Of a DNA stretch of 64,000 nucleotides, positions 36,443 to 47,547 are shown one piece after another; positions within the stretch are counted from its first letter, which is position 1; each line of letters begins with the position of its first letter. Source of the DNA: Callorhinus ursinus (taxonomy: Eukaryota; Chordata; Mammalia; Carnivora; Otariidae). A program made the position numbers and the translations under genes. The stretch spans positions 7,581,795 through 7,645,794 of the forward strand of contig NW_020312902.1 in NCBI RefSeq assembly GCF_003265705.1, given 5' to 3'. The notes under the pieces are model-generated. The model made no database searches and had not been told where the DNA came from. It was given only the letters and a program-made list of their open reading frames with translations.

Positions 36443-36639
36443 CAAAGAACCCAGTGTGGGTTGGCCTCTCTCACATTCTGCTTCATGTACCTGAGAGCCT
36501 CACCTCAAAGTAAGATGGCACCTGGAGGAGAATGAGAGAAGAGGGTTCAATGGCTCACTACTTCCTGATCTCTCTTCTACCTCCAAGAAGCAGTGATCTG
36601 AGAGCATGATTAGGCAGAAAGACCGTTTCACCAAAAACA

Positions 36640-36760
36640 AACTGTGCACATTTGGGCATTTATCCCCTGGAGGCTCAGTTTCCTTATTTGCACACTGTGG
36701 CTATGAAACAGCCCTGCCTGGCTCACAAGGTTATTGCTGCACTCACGAGAGGTGGCGTAT
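36640..36760 (+). repeat. MIR relic, interrupted
   Basis: 'catttgggcatttatcccct', 'ggaggctcagtttccttatt', 'tgcacactgtggctatgaaa' and 'cacaaggttattgctgcact' follow the 3' half of MIR. A recent L1 tail landed just downstream. Confidence 0.5.
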
Positions 36761-36774
36761 TAAAAAGTTCACTG

Positions 36775-36992
36775 CGGGAAATCGGAGGGGGAGACGAACC
36801 ATGAGAGACTATGGACTCTGAGAAACAAACAGGGTTCTAGAGGGGAGGGGGGCGGAGCGATGGGTATTAAAAAGGGCACGTACTGCATGGAGCACTGGGT
36901 GTTATACGCAATGAATCATGGAACACTACATCAAAAACTAATGATGTAATGTATGGGGATTAACATAACATAATAAAATACAATTAAAAAAA
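36775..36992 (+). mobile_element. Young L1 3' end (arctoid carnivore type) with perfect TSD
   Basis: 'gacgaaccatgagagactat', 'ggactctgagaaacaaacag', 'gcacgtactgcatggagcac', 'gaatcatggaacactacatc' and 'aactaatgatgtaatgtatg' make a barely diverged L1 3' terminus, then 'aataaaatacaatt' and poly(A). The 13-bp TSD 'aaaaagttcactg' is perfect at 36762-36774 and 36993-37005. A severely 5'-truncated, recent insertion. Confidence 0.95.
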
Positions 36993-37171
36993 AAAAAGTT
37001 CACTGGAGCTCCAGGCATGTGAAGTGGTAGTTAGGAGAATGCACTGTGGCAATGACGAAGTGAAAGCAAGTACTGTTCATAGCTGGCACAAGAACAAGCT
37101 CTCCTGTTGGAGAGAGAATTCTCCCTGACTTCTTGTCCCTCTTCCTCCTGGTCCTTTAAAACACACGGGCA

Positions 37172-37205
37172 CTAGCGTGCGTGCGCACACACACACACGC
37201 ACACA
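37172..37205. repeat. (GTGC)/(CA) alternating tract
   Basis: 'gcgtgcgtgcgcacacacac' continues into 'acacgcacaca', largely purine-pyrimidine alternating; first of four simple repeats within 550 bp. Confidence 0.85.
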
Positions 37206-37299
37206 ACTGATGAGTACACTTGAAGCAGAAGATTCATAAAGCTGTTGGAGGAAAACAATAAAATTGGTCTGCAGAGGACCAAGAGCAAGATGTGTTGTT

Positions 37300-37396
37300 C
37301 CTGGATAGGGTGAAGGCTCAGCGGGACCTGGATGGGGTGAAGGCTCAGCGGGACCTGGATGGGGTGAAGGCTCAGCGGGACCTGGATGAGGTGAAG
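37300..37396. repeat. 27-bp minisatellite, about 3.6 copies
   Basis: Units beginning 'cctggat' start at 37300, 37327, 37354 and 37381, an exact period of 27. The first and last units differ by single bases; the last is partial. Because 27 is a multiple of three, the minus-strand open frame across it shows the nine-residue repeat IQVPLSLHP, which is a by-product and not evidence of a protein. Confidence 0.95.
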
Positions 37397-37523
37397 AACT
37401 CCATGGAGTGAGATGCTTAAAGGGTATCTGAAGACCGTGAAGCCAACTTTTCCACTGAGTTTGTTTGGGTGATGTAATGTGAATCCACCCACTATCTTGT
37501 CCTCAAATTCTCATGAATGCTTT

Positions 37524-37528
<5 letters not shown>

Positions 37529-37568
<40 letters not shown>

Positions 37569-37588
37569 TGTGTGTGTGTGTGTGTGTA
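37529..37588. repeat. (AG)n(TG)n compound microsatellite
   Basis: About 38 bp of 'ag' passing directly into about 22 bp of 'tg'. Confidence 0.95.
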
Positions 37589-37675
37589 TGAAAATCAAGT
37601 GCTGAGAAAATCAACACAATGTGGAACAGAGGCAAGACTGGATATAGGAAAAGCCATGAGCATATAAGTCATGCC

Positions 37676-37676
<1 letters not shown>

Positions 37677-37722
<46 letters not shown>
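37677..37722. repeat. (CA)n microsatellite
   Basis: Uninterrupted 'ca' dinucleotides, about 22 units. Confidence 0.95.
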
Positions 37723-37723
<1 letters not shown>

Positions 37724-37879
37724 GCACACAGTCATAGAAATCGTGACAAAAGTCATAGGAATTTGAGGAAGACATTTGAATTAAGGATGTAAGGATGCCC
37801 AGATCACAGGAGGGGCAGGAAAGCACCCTGCTTAACTGTAGGTGGGTTCCTGGCATTAGAGTAAGACTTCTGTGTGTTT

Positions 37880-38440
37880 GTTAAGTTATCGGACATTCCT
37901 AGCTAGGCCATGGCACACATCTCCGCTTTCCCAACACCCTACCACCACGTGCTATGGATGGGTCACTGCAGAGATGCCAATTACAAAATCTTTCAAAGCC
38001 TATTTAGCCAAAAGCGCTATGCAGCTTCCGCCAGTGCAGACAGCCTCTCTCTCCCTGAAGAAGAAAAGAAAAGATTCTTGAGACTGAAATTCGCTTCCTC
38101 TCCCCAGCTAGCCTGGGATGGACTTGATGATATTCGTGATTTTGTCGAAGGAACCATTGTTGGTGTTAATTGTATGGCAGCCAAGATGGCCTTTAAGGAA
38201 AAAAAAAGTTTTTAAAAGATCAACATTCATTAGTTTGGTTCTACATTAAGGGAAGCACATGTGGTGAAGGGAATAATTAGTAAAGTTAATTGCGGCTTCT
38301 TGGGGAACCAAGGGGAATCCAGTGAAATGTCCTGACATTCATGCAGAGCAGTATGTTCAGTGCTCCTGCAACTAATTGCAATTAGCAAGTGAGAGAACAT
38401 ACGTAGAGTCTCTATGTGTAATTAATCACATGCCTTTATC
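37880..38440 (+). promoter_or_regulatory. Candidate conserved non-coding element with homeodomain-type sites
   Basis: A repeat-free block next to the simple-repeat cluster. It contains the perfect 14-bp palindrome 'ctaattgcaattag' at 38372-38385, whose core TAAT-N4-ATTA is a site for a dimer of paired-class homeodomains. Other TAATT/ATTA motifs are near 38273-38292 and 38419-38426 (TAATTAAT). The left part is also open for 101 codons from 37910 to 38215, with CpG-containing codons such as CGC, CGT and GTCGAA and no low complexity. I recognise neither a protein nor a known enhancer; the call is inference from motif clustering and lack of decay. Confidence 0.3.
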
Positions 38441-39314
38441 ACAGTAGACACAGGCTGCGGAGTGACAGGAGACACCTGCCTTGCACTGTGCCTCTGCACT
38501 CCTGTGCTCATTCCTGCTGTGCTTCTTTCCTTCCTTGCACCTGTTTTGTGCCTCTTGCATATTCAAGTCCTGCCTTTGTGGGGCAGGCTTTCTGAACAAT
38601 GTCCCTATTAAAATACAGACCTATAATCTTCCTGGCATAAAGGAGGTGCTCAGGAACTATTTCATTAATGAATGCGCAGATGAATGGTAAGTTGGAATGG
38701 TCTCCTCCCATTTGTGTAGATGACAGTGGCATTGACCCTTTGAGAGCCATAGAAAGGTGGCCTTTGAGGATACAAGGTGCAGACAAGGAGATTTCAAACA
38801 TGGGGCTAGGATGAGGCTGCTTGTCTAGAGGTGGCAGCTCCCAGGATGCTTGTGTTAGGTGAACAAGATGTCCTTGAAGAGAGTCCCCTCCCTCTTTTTC
38901 TGACACCATCTTCTCAAACATGACTTTGAATGGTCAGATACTGGCTTTCATTGTTACCCCCGAATTATATCTCTAATACTCCCCACCATCAAGAGAAACA
39001 TGATCCACTCATATGTAAAATATAAATACTTGCTTCTTCGTTGATTTTGCAAATCTTAGACTAGCAAAGGAGGTGATGCCCTGGAAAAGGATTGGATCTT
39101 GACTCTTTGATACCTGAAGATTTGAGAAGTTATTGAGTTTGGGAGTATATAAAATTTTAGATATGGAAGAGCTGAGCTTGGACCCAGAATCTTTCTGACT
39201 CTTATACCTTCAGGAATCTCATATGACCAACAAAATCATCAAAGTTTCTGCCAGTCAAGTCACACTCATTATTTTGAGCTACCTTCGAACCTCAAAAATA
39301 GCCATGACTATTTA
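38441..39314. other. Unassigned non-coding sequence
   Basis: Nothing recognisable. The 137-codon minus-strand frame at 38508-38921 has no motif and ends inside low-information DNA. Confidence 0.45.
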
Positions 39315-39710
39315 ATTTGTTACAACAGAAGCTATAATAAACAGATCCCCAAATTCAGTGGCTCAAAATACTTAGTTCATTGCTTTCCCATTTGCCAGTC
39401 CAAGGCAGGTAGCCAGTAATATTCCACAGGGTCATCCGCAGAGGCAGACAAGCAGGGAGATTCTGTTATCCTCGACAGTGCCTTCCAAGGTTGTTTGGCA
39501 TTGCCTTTCTGGACAGAGGGGAAGAACAAGTGGAAATTCATAGTGAAGGATTTCCTTTTAAGCAAGGGACACTGAAGTTGCACCCATCATTTTTGCTTAA
39601 GTCCCAGTGGGGAGAACTTAGTGCGACCAAGTTGCAAGGGAGACTGGGACATGCCATCTCTCTCCAAGAAAACGCCCCTATGTCTAGGAAGAAGGAAGGA
39701 TGAAATAGAG
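39315..39710 (+). repeat. Ancient interspersed repeat ('agtggctcaaaata' type)
   Basis: 'attcagtggctcaaaatact', 'ggcaggtagccagtaatatt', 'agtcccagtggggagaactt' and 'accaagttgcaagggagact' followed by 'gggacatg' resemble an old, widespread mammalian repeat with '...cagtggcttaaaac...' and '...gcaaggggactgggaaatg...'. I cannot assign the family (L1M or MaLR-type). Confidence 0.4.
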
Positions 39711-39834
39711 TGTGGGACAAATACTAAAAAAAGAGGAGGGCAGGTCTTAAGATATTTCATAAAGTAGCTTTATCTCCATCATTTCAGTTACATAGAGACA
39801 CATATCACATGGTCCAAAGTTAGCAGTACAGCAC

Positions 39835-39945
39835 TTGACCACAAGCTCTTTGAAGCAAGGATGAACATGGTGCCTGGCACCCAGAAAGTGCTAAGGAAAC
39901 ATCGGGCCATGAACAATTGAATGGATTAATGAATTGATGAAATGC
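39835..39945 (+). repeat. L2 3' end relic
   Basis: 'accacaagctctttgaagca', 'aggatgaacatggtgcctgg', 'cacccagaaagtgctaagga' and 'ttgaatggattaatgaattg' follow the L2 3' terminus. Confidence 0.6.
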
Positions 39946-40329
39946 CACCTAGATCCCTCCAGCCTTGTTTTGAGGATGTATTTCTCAACATTCCTAGGAT
40001 ACTTTTTCCCTTGCTATGCTTCAGTGGCCTCTGAATAAGTGAGGCCCTGAAAATAATAATCCAGCAATCCCTTAAAGGTTCACTCAGTCTGGAGATTTCT
40101 GGACTCTGTCCACTCTCCATGGAACTGGTCCCGGCACCCTGGTGTCACTAAAGCCTCACTCCCTTCTCAGCTCTACTGACACTTGACTTTGCCTGGAAAA
40201 TCCTGTGATAACAGAAATCCTGGGAACACTTTAATTATTAGCATCAAAAGAAAATCAATACAAAACAAAACACAGAAAGACTTGACATGAAACACAAGAG
40301 GAGAAGAGAGAAAAGGACATTTATTGGGT

Positions 40330-40515
40330 ACCTATTGCATTAAGGATGTGACAAACATCAAGATAAATGCTGAGTGCCCAGAACATTCACACCATCCTGA
40401 GGAGATAGCTATTATTGTCTCCAACTTGCAGATGAGAAAATGAAGTCTCAGAAAGGCTGATAACTTTCCCAGGGTCACCAATTAGATCCAGCAGAAGGCA
40501 GACCCCGAACTATCC
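40330..40515 (-). repeat. MIR relic
   Basis: 'caacttgcagatgagaaaat', 'gaagtctcagaaaggctgat', 'aactttcccagggtcaccaa' and 'cagcagaaggcagaccccga' are MIR in reverse. Confidence 0.75.
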
Positions 40516-41497
40516 AAATGAACCAATCAGCTCAATTCCCACTCCCTGAGAGACCAGCAAACCCAGAACTCATTTCCGAATTGACATGCGTTACAGTGAC
40601 TTGGTACCTTTTCTTAAGGCTAAAGACAAAAAAAATGGCCCGCCAAAATGGCCCAAGCGGAGTATGAGACCTTTGCTTCAATCTCGTAGAGGGGATTTTA
40701 TTTGAAGGATGGAGATACCACGTAAACCCTCCTCACAGACATCAGAGCCTCTAGACCAGGGGACCTGGGAACACATCACGGTGCAGAGCACAAGCAAGAC
40801 AAGATGTTCTTTGGTAATCAACCCAAGAGTGACACGTAGCAGCTTCCCAGCTGGGGGACACCCTTCAGGAAGCAGACAGTCTGATTATTTAAAAAGAAAG
40901 CCAGCCAGGCTGAGTAACAAGTCTTGTTCATTTCTTAGTTAGGAAACCACTGTCTCCAGAAATTCCCATGGCACAGTATAGCTGATAAGAATGAGAAGAC
41001 AAGAAACAAAATCGCATCTGCCTGGGTAATTAGAAATAACTCCTAATGCCAAAATTTGCATATTATCCTCAAATGCAGGTGTAATGGTGCTGAAAATAAG
41101 GAAGAGGGAAACAACATGTGGAGCTGATTCTACAGGTTATGGGGCTTCAGGCTAATGAACCAATGCCCCACTAGTCTGTCAAGGAGTGTTCTGCCTTCCA
41201 AGGTTGGATTAGGGACAACAAATATCTGACACACGTGCTTCACTCCTACACTTAGATCTAATTTATGAATCTTAACCAAATTTTAGAATGCTTTCAACAT
41301 ATTAATCCCTCAACCACTAACAATCAATCTGCATTGACCAAAAAACAAAACAAAACAAAAAACCTAATGGTCACCTTTTGCTTAAATCAACTTCTTGTAA
41401 AGTATCTTTGATTAAGGGGAGCCAGAACAGCCCTGAGGAGCAGAGGAGCCTGAGAAAGTACAAGGGAATGGAAAAGCCACTCTCCTACAGATTGGTC
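40516..41497. other. Unassigned non-coding sequence
   Basis: No gene or named repeat. A short (AAAAC)n tract lies at 41340-41363. Confidence 0.5.
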
Positions 41498-41512
41498 AAA
41501 GGTTGCTGGGTA

Positions 41513-41714
41513 GGGGCGCCTGGGTGGCTCAGTTGGTTAAAGCGACTGCCTTCGGCTCAGGTCATGATCCTGGAGTCCTGGGATGGAGTCCCGCATCGGG
41601 CTTCCTACTCCACGGGGAGTCTGCTTCTCCCTCTGACCCTCTTCCCTCTTGTGCTTTCTATCTCTCATTCTCTCTCTCTCTCAAATAAATAAATAAAATC
41701 TTAAAAAAAAAAAA
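41513..41714 (+). mobile_element. CAN SINE with TSD
   Basis: Head 'ggggcgcctgggtggctcag', body 'gccttcggctcaggtcatga', B-box variant 'gggatggagtccc', CT tract and 'aaataaataaataaaatc' tail. The perfect 15-bp TSD 'aaaggttgctgggta' lies at 41498-41512 and 41715-41729. Confidence 0.95.
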
Positions 41715-41729
41715 AAAGGTTGCTGGGTA

Positions 41730-42241
41730 ACTGCCATAATTCCAAGCCTCCAAGTGAAATCCAAAAAGGCAGCCACAAGGTTCTCCTCCAAGACTGTCCA
41801 GAAGATAAATGACATCAAGAGTATGTCCTAAAGCACTTGAAACTTTGAGGAGAAACCAGAAACAATTATCACAATGTCTACATTTTCCCGAAACCGTTTC
41901 TAACCCACCCAAGGTAGTCTGATGACAAGCTTAGTCTCTTTTTCTTGTCCAAAGGACTCTCCCTTGGCCCAACATTTTTCTCTTACACATGTTAATCTCA
42001 TTCACAGAATTCTGATTTTTAAACGGCAGCTGAGTCATATTTCGCTTAGATCCTTCTAACCAATTCATCTGTCGGGAAGCCAACACATTTTAGAGAGGCC
42101 ATGCTTCGACAGCATTTAAAAAAATATATATTAAAACTTAACAGTAATGTCCCCTATAACTAATGACCGAATTTGTGCTAATCCCCAACCTTCTAACTTT
42201 GCACTTGAAGTGTGATTCTTAAATTGGCATTATTAGCGTCA
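41730..42241. other. Unassigned non-coding sequence
   Basis: Unique-looking DNA separating two SINEs of opposite orientation. Confidence 0.5.
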
Positions 42242-42255
42242 CTGAGTGCTTTTTA

Positions 42256-42459
42256 TTTTTTTTATTTTTTTTAAGATTTTATTTATTTATTTGAGAGAGA
42301 GAGAATGAGAGACAGAGAGCACGAGAGGGAAGAGGGTCAGAGGGAGAAGCAGACTCCCTGCTGAGCAGGGAGCCCGATGCGGGACTCGATCCCAGGACTC
42401 CAGGATCATGACCTCAGCCAAAGGCAGCCGCTTAACTGACTGAGCCACCCAGGTGCCCC
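42256..42459 (-). mobile_element. CAN SINE with TSD
   Basis: T-rich reverse tail, (GA)n, 'gactcgatcccaggactcca' and head 'tgagccacccaggtgcccc'. The perfect 14-bp TSD 'ctgagtgctttttA' (lower-case in the source) lies at 42242-42255 and 42460-42473. It faces the SINE at 41513. Confidence 0.95.
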
Positions 42460-42894
42460 CTGAGTGCTTTTTAGAAATGCAGAATCTCAGGTCTACCAGA
42501 AGCCAGCTGAATTAGAATCTGCATTTTACAAGATCCTCAAGGGATTCTGATGCACTTTAAGTCTGAGAAGCACCCAACCAGAACAGAGACCATTTTGTGT
42601 CCAATAGCTAATCGTTCTGTCTCCAGAGCTCACTCACTCTTGTGCAGCACACTGTGCTAACTGGTTTGTGACCCAGCCACAGAGACTAAATGTGCGAATT
42701 TGAAAGAAAATCTTCAGCAGGCAATTAGTATTATTAACAAGAGAAGAACAAGAGGATGAGAAGAAAAAACAATGAACACACAAAGAGGCATACACACACA
42801 ACTTCCTTATCTGACAGTACTGTAACTTCTGAGCATCCTAACTTGGGTGAAGTACCCTGCACATCATCATCAGAACAAATAAGGATGAGCTCTT

Positions 42895-43065
42895 CCTTTT
42901 TTTTTTTAAGATTTTATTTATTTATTTGAGAGACAGAGAAAGCACAAGCAGGGGGAGCAGCAGACAGAGGGAGAGGGAGAAGCCCTGGGGCTCTATCCCA
43001 GGACCCTGAGATCATGTCCTGAGCCAAAGGCAGACACCCAACTCACTGAGCCACCAGGCACCACA
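42895..43065 (-). mobile_element. CAN SINE with internal deletion and TSD
   Basis: Reverse tail, 'gagagacagagaaagcacaa', 'ctggggctctatcccaggac', then 'ccaactcactgagccaccag'. The stretch between the GA-rich tract and the B box is shorter than in neighbours, so about 25-30 bases are missing. The 11-bp TSD 'gatgagctctt' lies at 42884-42894 and 43066-43076. Confidence 0.9.
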
Positions 43066-43076
43066 GATGAGCTCTT

Positions 43077-43871
43077 TCTGATTAAATCAAGTTTGTCTAT
43101 GGTCAGCCTCATCTTTAAGAAGCTTAGAAAATTACTTGCAAAATCAAAAGGAATGCTATTAATTAAAACTCAAATCATTTTAAACACGTCACACGTACAC
43201 ACGCACACACCCACATGAGTAAGTGAAAATTTTTATTTTAATGACCTGAAATAAGGAAGAAAAATAGGGGGAAGAAAAGCAAAGGAGAAGATTTAAAAAA
43301 AAAAAAAAAAGACTATAATCAGCTTTTGTTACTACATGCTGATCTAAATTTATGAAAGAATATGATAATCATATTTCTTAAATGGCTCCACACTACAGAC
43401 CCTCGTTGGATGTTTCTCTGTGTTCTATGGCTCCTTCTCGTTTGAGGATCAGGAGGGATCGCATGTTCGGCAGACACCAGTCATGGTGGATCCCCAGGTC
43501 TTTAAAAAGAGTTTCAAGGCCTCAGTTCTATGTGACTTTGGTGCCAGGTCTGTGAGGCCCGAGTCCAAATCTCAGAGATAGGATGCACATACATAGTCTG
43601 TCCACACAGAAACACAGCCTTTTGCCATCTTAATCTCCTTAGATTAGGTCACCGTTTGAGAGTGGGCCTTTGCAACCAGGTAACCAGCTCTATTTCTCAT
43701 TTCTGTGCTATTCTCTGGAGACACAAAGGCAAAGAAGACATGACTTGCCTTCAAGACATAGGGAACACTTATAACAGAGCCATATTTAAGGTAGCCTGGG
43801 AACACCAAAGAGGCAATATAAATTATCCTTCCTGGGGTGTCAGAAAGAGGTGGGTCAGGGATTACATGACT
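43077..43871. other. Unassigned non-coding sequence
   Basis: Nothing recognised beyond an A-run at 43295-43310 and a short CA-rich tract at 43190-43210. Confidence 0.5.
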
Positions 43872-43879
43872 CTGCCATC

Positions 43880-44135
43880 TTTTTTTTTTTTTTTGTAATC
43901 AACATACAATATCCTATTAGTTTCAGGTATACATCATAGTGATTTAACATTTTTATACATTATGAAGAGATCCTCATGATAAGTCTAGTTATCATCTGGT
44001 ACCATACAAAGTTATTACAATGTTATTGAATATATTCCCAATGCTGCCCATTCCATCCCTATGATTTATTTATTTTATAACTGAAAGTTTGTACCTTTTA
44101 ATACCCTTCACCTATCTTTAAACCAAACATTGATA
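43880..44135 (-). mobile_element. L1 3' end, antisense, short
   Basis: A T-run at 43880-43894 and then 'gtaatcaacatacaatatcc', 'ttagtttcaggtatacatca', 'tagttatcatctggtaccat' and 'ttataactgaaagtttgtac' match the reverse of an L1 3' end. Confidence 0.85.
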
Positions 44136-44689
44136 GTACTTTTTACACTCTGGTGTGGAAGAGTAACTCAGTCAAAATATGCTCTCAAAAGCTTCTCTTC
44201 AAGTAAGTATTTAGTTTTTCTTTTTCCTCTTAAGAAAAAAAAATGAAAACAAAGGTAATAAGAAACAGAAATTTAATTTTCAATTAAACCAAAAGATGTC
44301 TGGTTAAGGGAAGACACTGAACACAAAATCAACTCAAAATGGATCATAGAGAAAGCTTAAAACTATAGCAGAAAATCTACTAAAGAAAACATGAGAAAAT
44401 ATCTTTGTGACCTTGAGTTAAGCTGATTTTTTAAATTAAACACAAAATGTACAAGAAAAACTGACAAACTGAACTTAATAAAAAATTTCTTCAGAATTCA
44501 GATTTTATACTCCACTCCCAGAAATTCTGATTTAATAGCTCTACGGTGAGGCACAGATATCCTTAGTTAGAGAAATCTTTGGGTAGTTCTGATGTAGGTG
44601 GGCCCCAAAACATGCTTCCTTTCCTTAGTCTTGTGTTTCTCAAAGACAGACAAGTCAATCTGCTCTCTGATCCTGCCGAGAAGCTTCCA

Positions 44690-44865
44690 GATGGGGCACT
44701 TTCAACACAATTTACTTTACATCTCTGAACCTTAGTTTTGCCATCTTCATAACAAAAATAATAAAACCTAACTTAAAGAGTTTGGGAAGGATTAAATAGA
44801 ATAAATGAAAGTGCTTGATATAGCGTCTGGCCTACAACAAATGCTCAGAGTACTATTTCCAGCCC
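44690..44865 (+). repeat. MIR relic
   Basis: 'catctctgaaccttagtttt', 'gccatcttcataacaaaaat', 'gggaaggattaaatagaata' and 'tagcgtctggcctacaacaa' track the 3' half of MIR. Confidence 0.65.
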
Positions 44866-46339
44866 ATTCTTTTTTTCCCAGTTGGCTAGGCATGCCATAT
44901 ACTATATCTTATGCAATTCTATCATTTTTGTAATCTTTGTGTGACTGTATTTTTAATCCATAGGTTTATGACCGATGTCCCTCCCTGGAGGCACAAATAT
45001 GATTTGTGTGTGTTGTGTCCTCTGTATGATAGAATGCATATTATGATCATTTATCTTAACTCATTAATTATGAAAGTGCTAATAAAAACTGCCCATCCAT
45101 CCATCTGCCCCAGCAGCCTGCCTGAAATCCCTCCATTACCAATTGGTTCCTCAAGTTAAGCCACAGTTTGGTGCAAATGGGAAAATAAATACTCAAGAGT
45201 GGGCACTCAATCTTTCTACCTAATGAAGGGGTCTTTGGTCCTTAGTTGCTGAGTTCTTCCTCATGAAGCTAGAGGTCCAGATCAGGGAAACCTTGAGGAG
45301 GCAGGAGGGAACAAGAGATGAGGTGCATAGACTTAAGAAGGGGAAGAGGTCAAAGCCTAGATCCAGTGAAAGGAAAGTTAAGTCATAAGGGGGAGTTAGG
45401 TATCTGAGAGCCAACTTGAGAGAGAGTAATGTGGTCCTCCGTGGCCAGCCAAGGACAACACAGAGTCCTGAGAAGAGATGAGGGTAATGGGTAATGGTGG
45501 GTATAGTAGGAAGGGGGAGGGGGGGCCATAGGAAACCCACTATGCTGCAGAGACACCCTTCCATTTGCCCATTCCCTAACAGCTACTCAGGTGGCCTGGC
45601 TCCTCACAGGCTTTGAGCAACAGCTCCATACAGGTATTCCCATGGTGCCTCCTCCAGCCCAAGACAAAAAAAAAAAAACAAAAAAAAAAAACAAAACAGG
45701 GCATCTGCATGGAAATTTAGAAACTTCCATCCTAGCACCACATGAGAGGAATCATCCAATGGGACATCTAGTTCCCTCTGTGGTCGGTGCTCACATCAGC
45801 ATGAGTCTTTCTTCATGTTCTCTGAGCTCAGAAACCAGGGTGTGGAAAAACGCAGAGGTTGTGTTCTAGATGAAGAAAAGTGAATCGTGGTATTTTCCAG
45901 AAAATTCAGCTAGGGCCTTGAGGCCAGTAGGTACCAGCTGGGTCACATAAGTGGCATTCCCCCACCCCACAGCCTCACCATATGCTCATCCTGCTCCTCA
46001 CGGCCTCAGTGAAGGATGGCGTTGAACAGAAAGGATGAGGTCTTTGTTCAGGCTTTTGCAGGAGCCAGATTTCTGTGAAGAGGAAATGCAAATCCTTCTA
46101 CATCTGAAAGTCAGCCTCTCTAGAGGCTTCTCCTACTCAATGCCAGCCCCTGATTCCATGGCTCTTTTGACCCCTGCCAATGGCTATAACTCTGTCCACA
46201 CGAAGGCTGAAGGTCAGGGCAGCTCATCACGGGGGAGGTCCATGGGGTATGGCAGGAGAGGTCACTGCTGGTCCTGTACATAATCCAATTCTCTATTCTT
46301 TATTATATTTGCACATATAAGATATTTTTGCTTAATATT
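44866..46339. other. Unassigned non-coding sequence
   Basis: Unrecognised DNA with an interrupted A-run at 45665-45693. The 114-codon minus frame at 45220-45564 shows no motif. Flat, purine-rich sequence 45240-45540 could be an old LTR but has no identifiable ends. Confidence 0.4.
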
Positions 46340-46475
46340 AACACTCTATGGAGGATACCTGCTTGCTGCTAAGGGATAGAAAGCTAAACAAGCACAGTCC
46401 CTGCTCATATTCTAAGTACAGATTTGTTGGGAGGTTAATAAATATAATTTACCAAGTGCTAGGCATCTTATTATA
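46340..46475. repeat. Ancient interspersed repeat, same type as at 24590
   Basis: 'gctaagggatagaaagctaa', 'acaagcacagtccctgctca' and 'tgggaggttaataaatataa' follow the same consensus as the copies at 24590 and 29815. Confidence 0.35.
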
Positions 46476-46479
46476 TTAT

Positions 46480-46670
46480 AATTTTAAATCTTTCATACAT
46501 ATAAATATATACACATATATATGAATATATGTACTTATATATTTATTCAAATTTCTTTTTACATATGTGAATATATATATCATTTCTATATATGAATATA
46601 TTTTATACTTATATATATCTTATAGATAACACATGCACTTATGTATCTTCATATATATAAAACATTTTTT
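46480..46670. repeat. AT-rich low-complexity tract
   Basis: Imperfect 'tata' and 'atatatg' repeats over about 190 bp with almost no G or C. Confidence 0.85.
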
Positions 46671-47274
46671 GTGTTTTGGAAATGACAATGGCATTTTTTC
46701 CTAATAATAAAAGTAATAAAGGAGTAATTAAAGGTACAGGATTTAAAGTCAAGCTGCCTTTGACCATGGGCCAGTTACTTATTGCTAAAAGAGGCAAGCA
46801 ATTCCTACAGGCACAGAGAAGGAAATGAGAGTAAGCCCATTACCCAGAATTAAAATAGTTAATATTTTGCTAAATATAATTCCTGAGTATTTTCTATACA
46901 ATTCTTTATCTACACACAGTCATGTACTCTTGCTTTTACAAAATGACATATTCTACTTACTGTTCATATCTGACTTTTCTCCCTAACATGGAGTAGACAT
47001 CTTTATGAGTCAGTACACAGAGAACCCTCCTGTCTTTTTAATAGCTTTCCAGTAGTTCACAGTTTGCAAATTGTCTCCTCTCCTCTATTTCTTTTTCTAA
47101 TAGAGATGGTACATTTGGAAAAAACACTACCAGATAACAGTTGTGACAATGCACATTCTTTTCACATTTCTGACTTTAATGGGAGTTTTACCACCAAGCA
47201 TGAGCTAGCCATGGATTATAAATATATATTTAATGCTAAATCTTTTCCATTTATTGATATTTATTGAGTTTCTG

Positions 47275-47475
47275 TATCAGGAATGGATATTAATTTTATC
47301 AAATGCTTGTTCAGCATCTATCAAGATGATCAGTTACACTTTTCTTTGCTGTTAATAACTTGAATTATATTGATTTCCTAATATCAAATGATTAGTGCGC
47401 TCCTAAAACAAACTTTACTTACCTTGCCATGGTGATTTTTTTCTTAACATACTGCTGGATTCTATTTACTATGAT
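47275..47475 (-). mobile_element. L1 ORF2 scrap, antisense
   Basis: 'tattaattttatcaaatgct', 'tgttcagcatctatcaagat', 'gatcagttacacttttcttt' and 'ccatggtgatttttttctta' are the reverse of the ORF2 reverse transcriptase region. Short, with both ends ragged. Confidence 0.75.
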
Positions 47476-47509
47476 GATTACAGATACCCAAATCCCAAAT
47501 AAGATAGCT

Positions 47510-47512
<3 letters not shown>

Positions 47513-47547
<35 letters not shown>

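Noticed and set aside
37172..37492. Minus-strand frame with a nine-residue repeat (IQVPLSLHP)
   Set aside because: The repeat is the translation of the 27-bp minisatellite, whose period is a multiple of three; the rest is CA-repeat translation.
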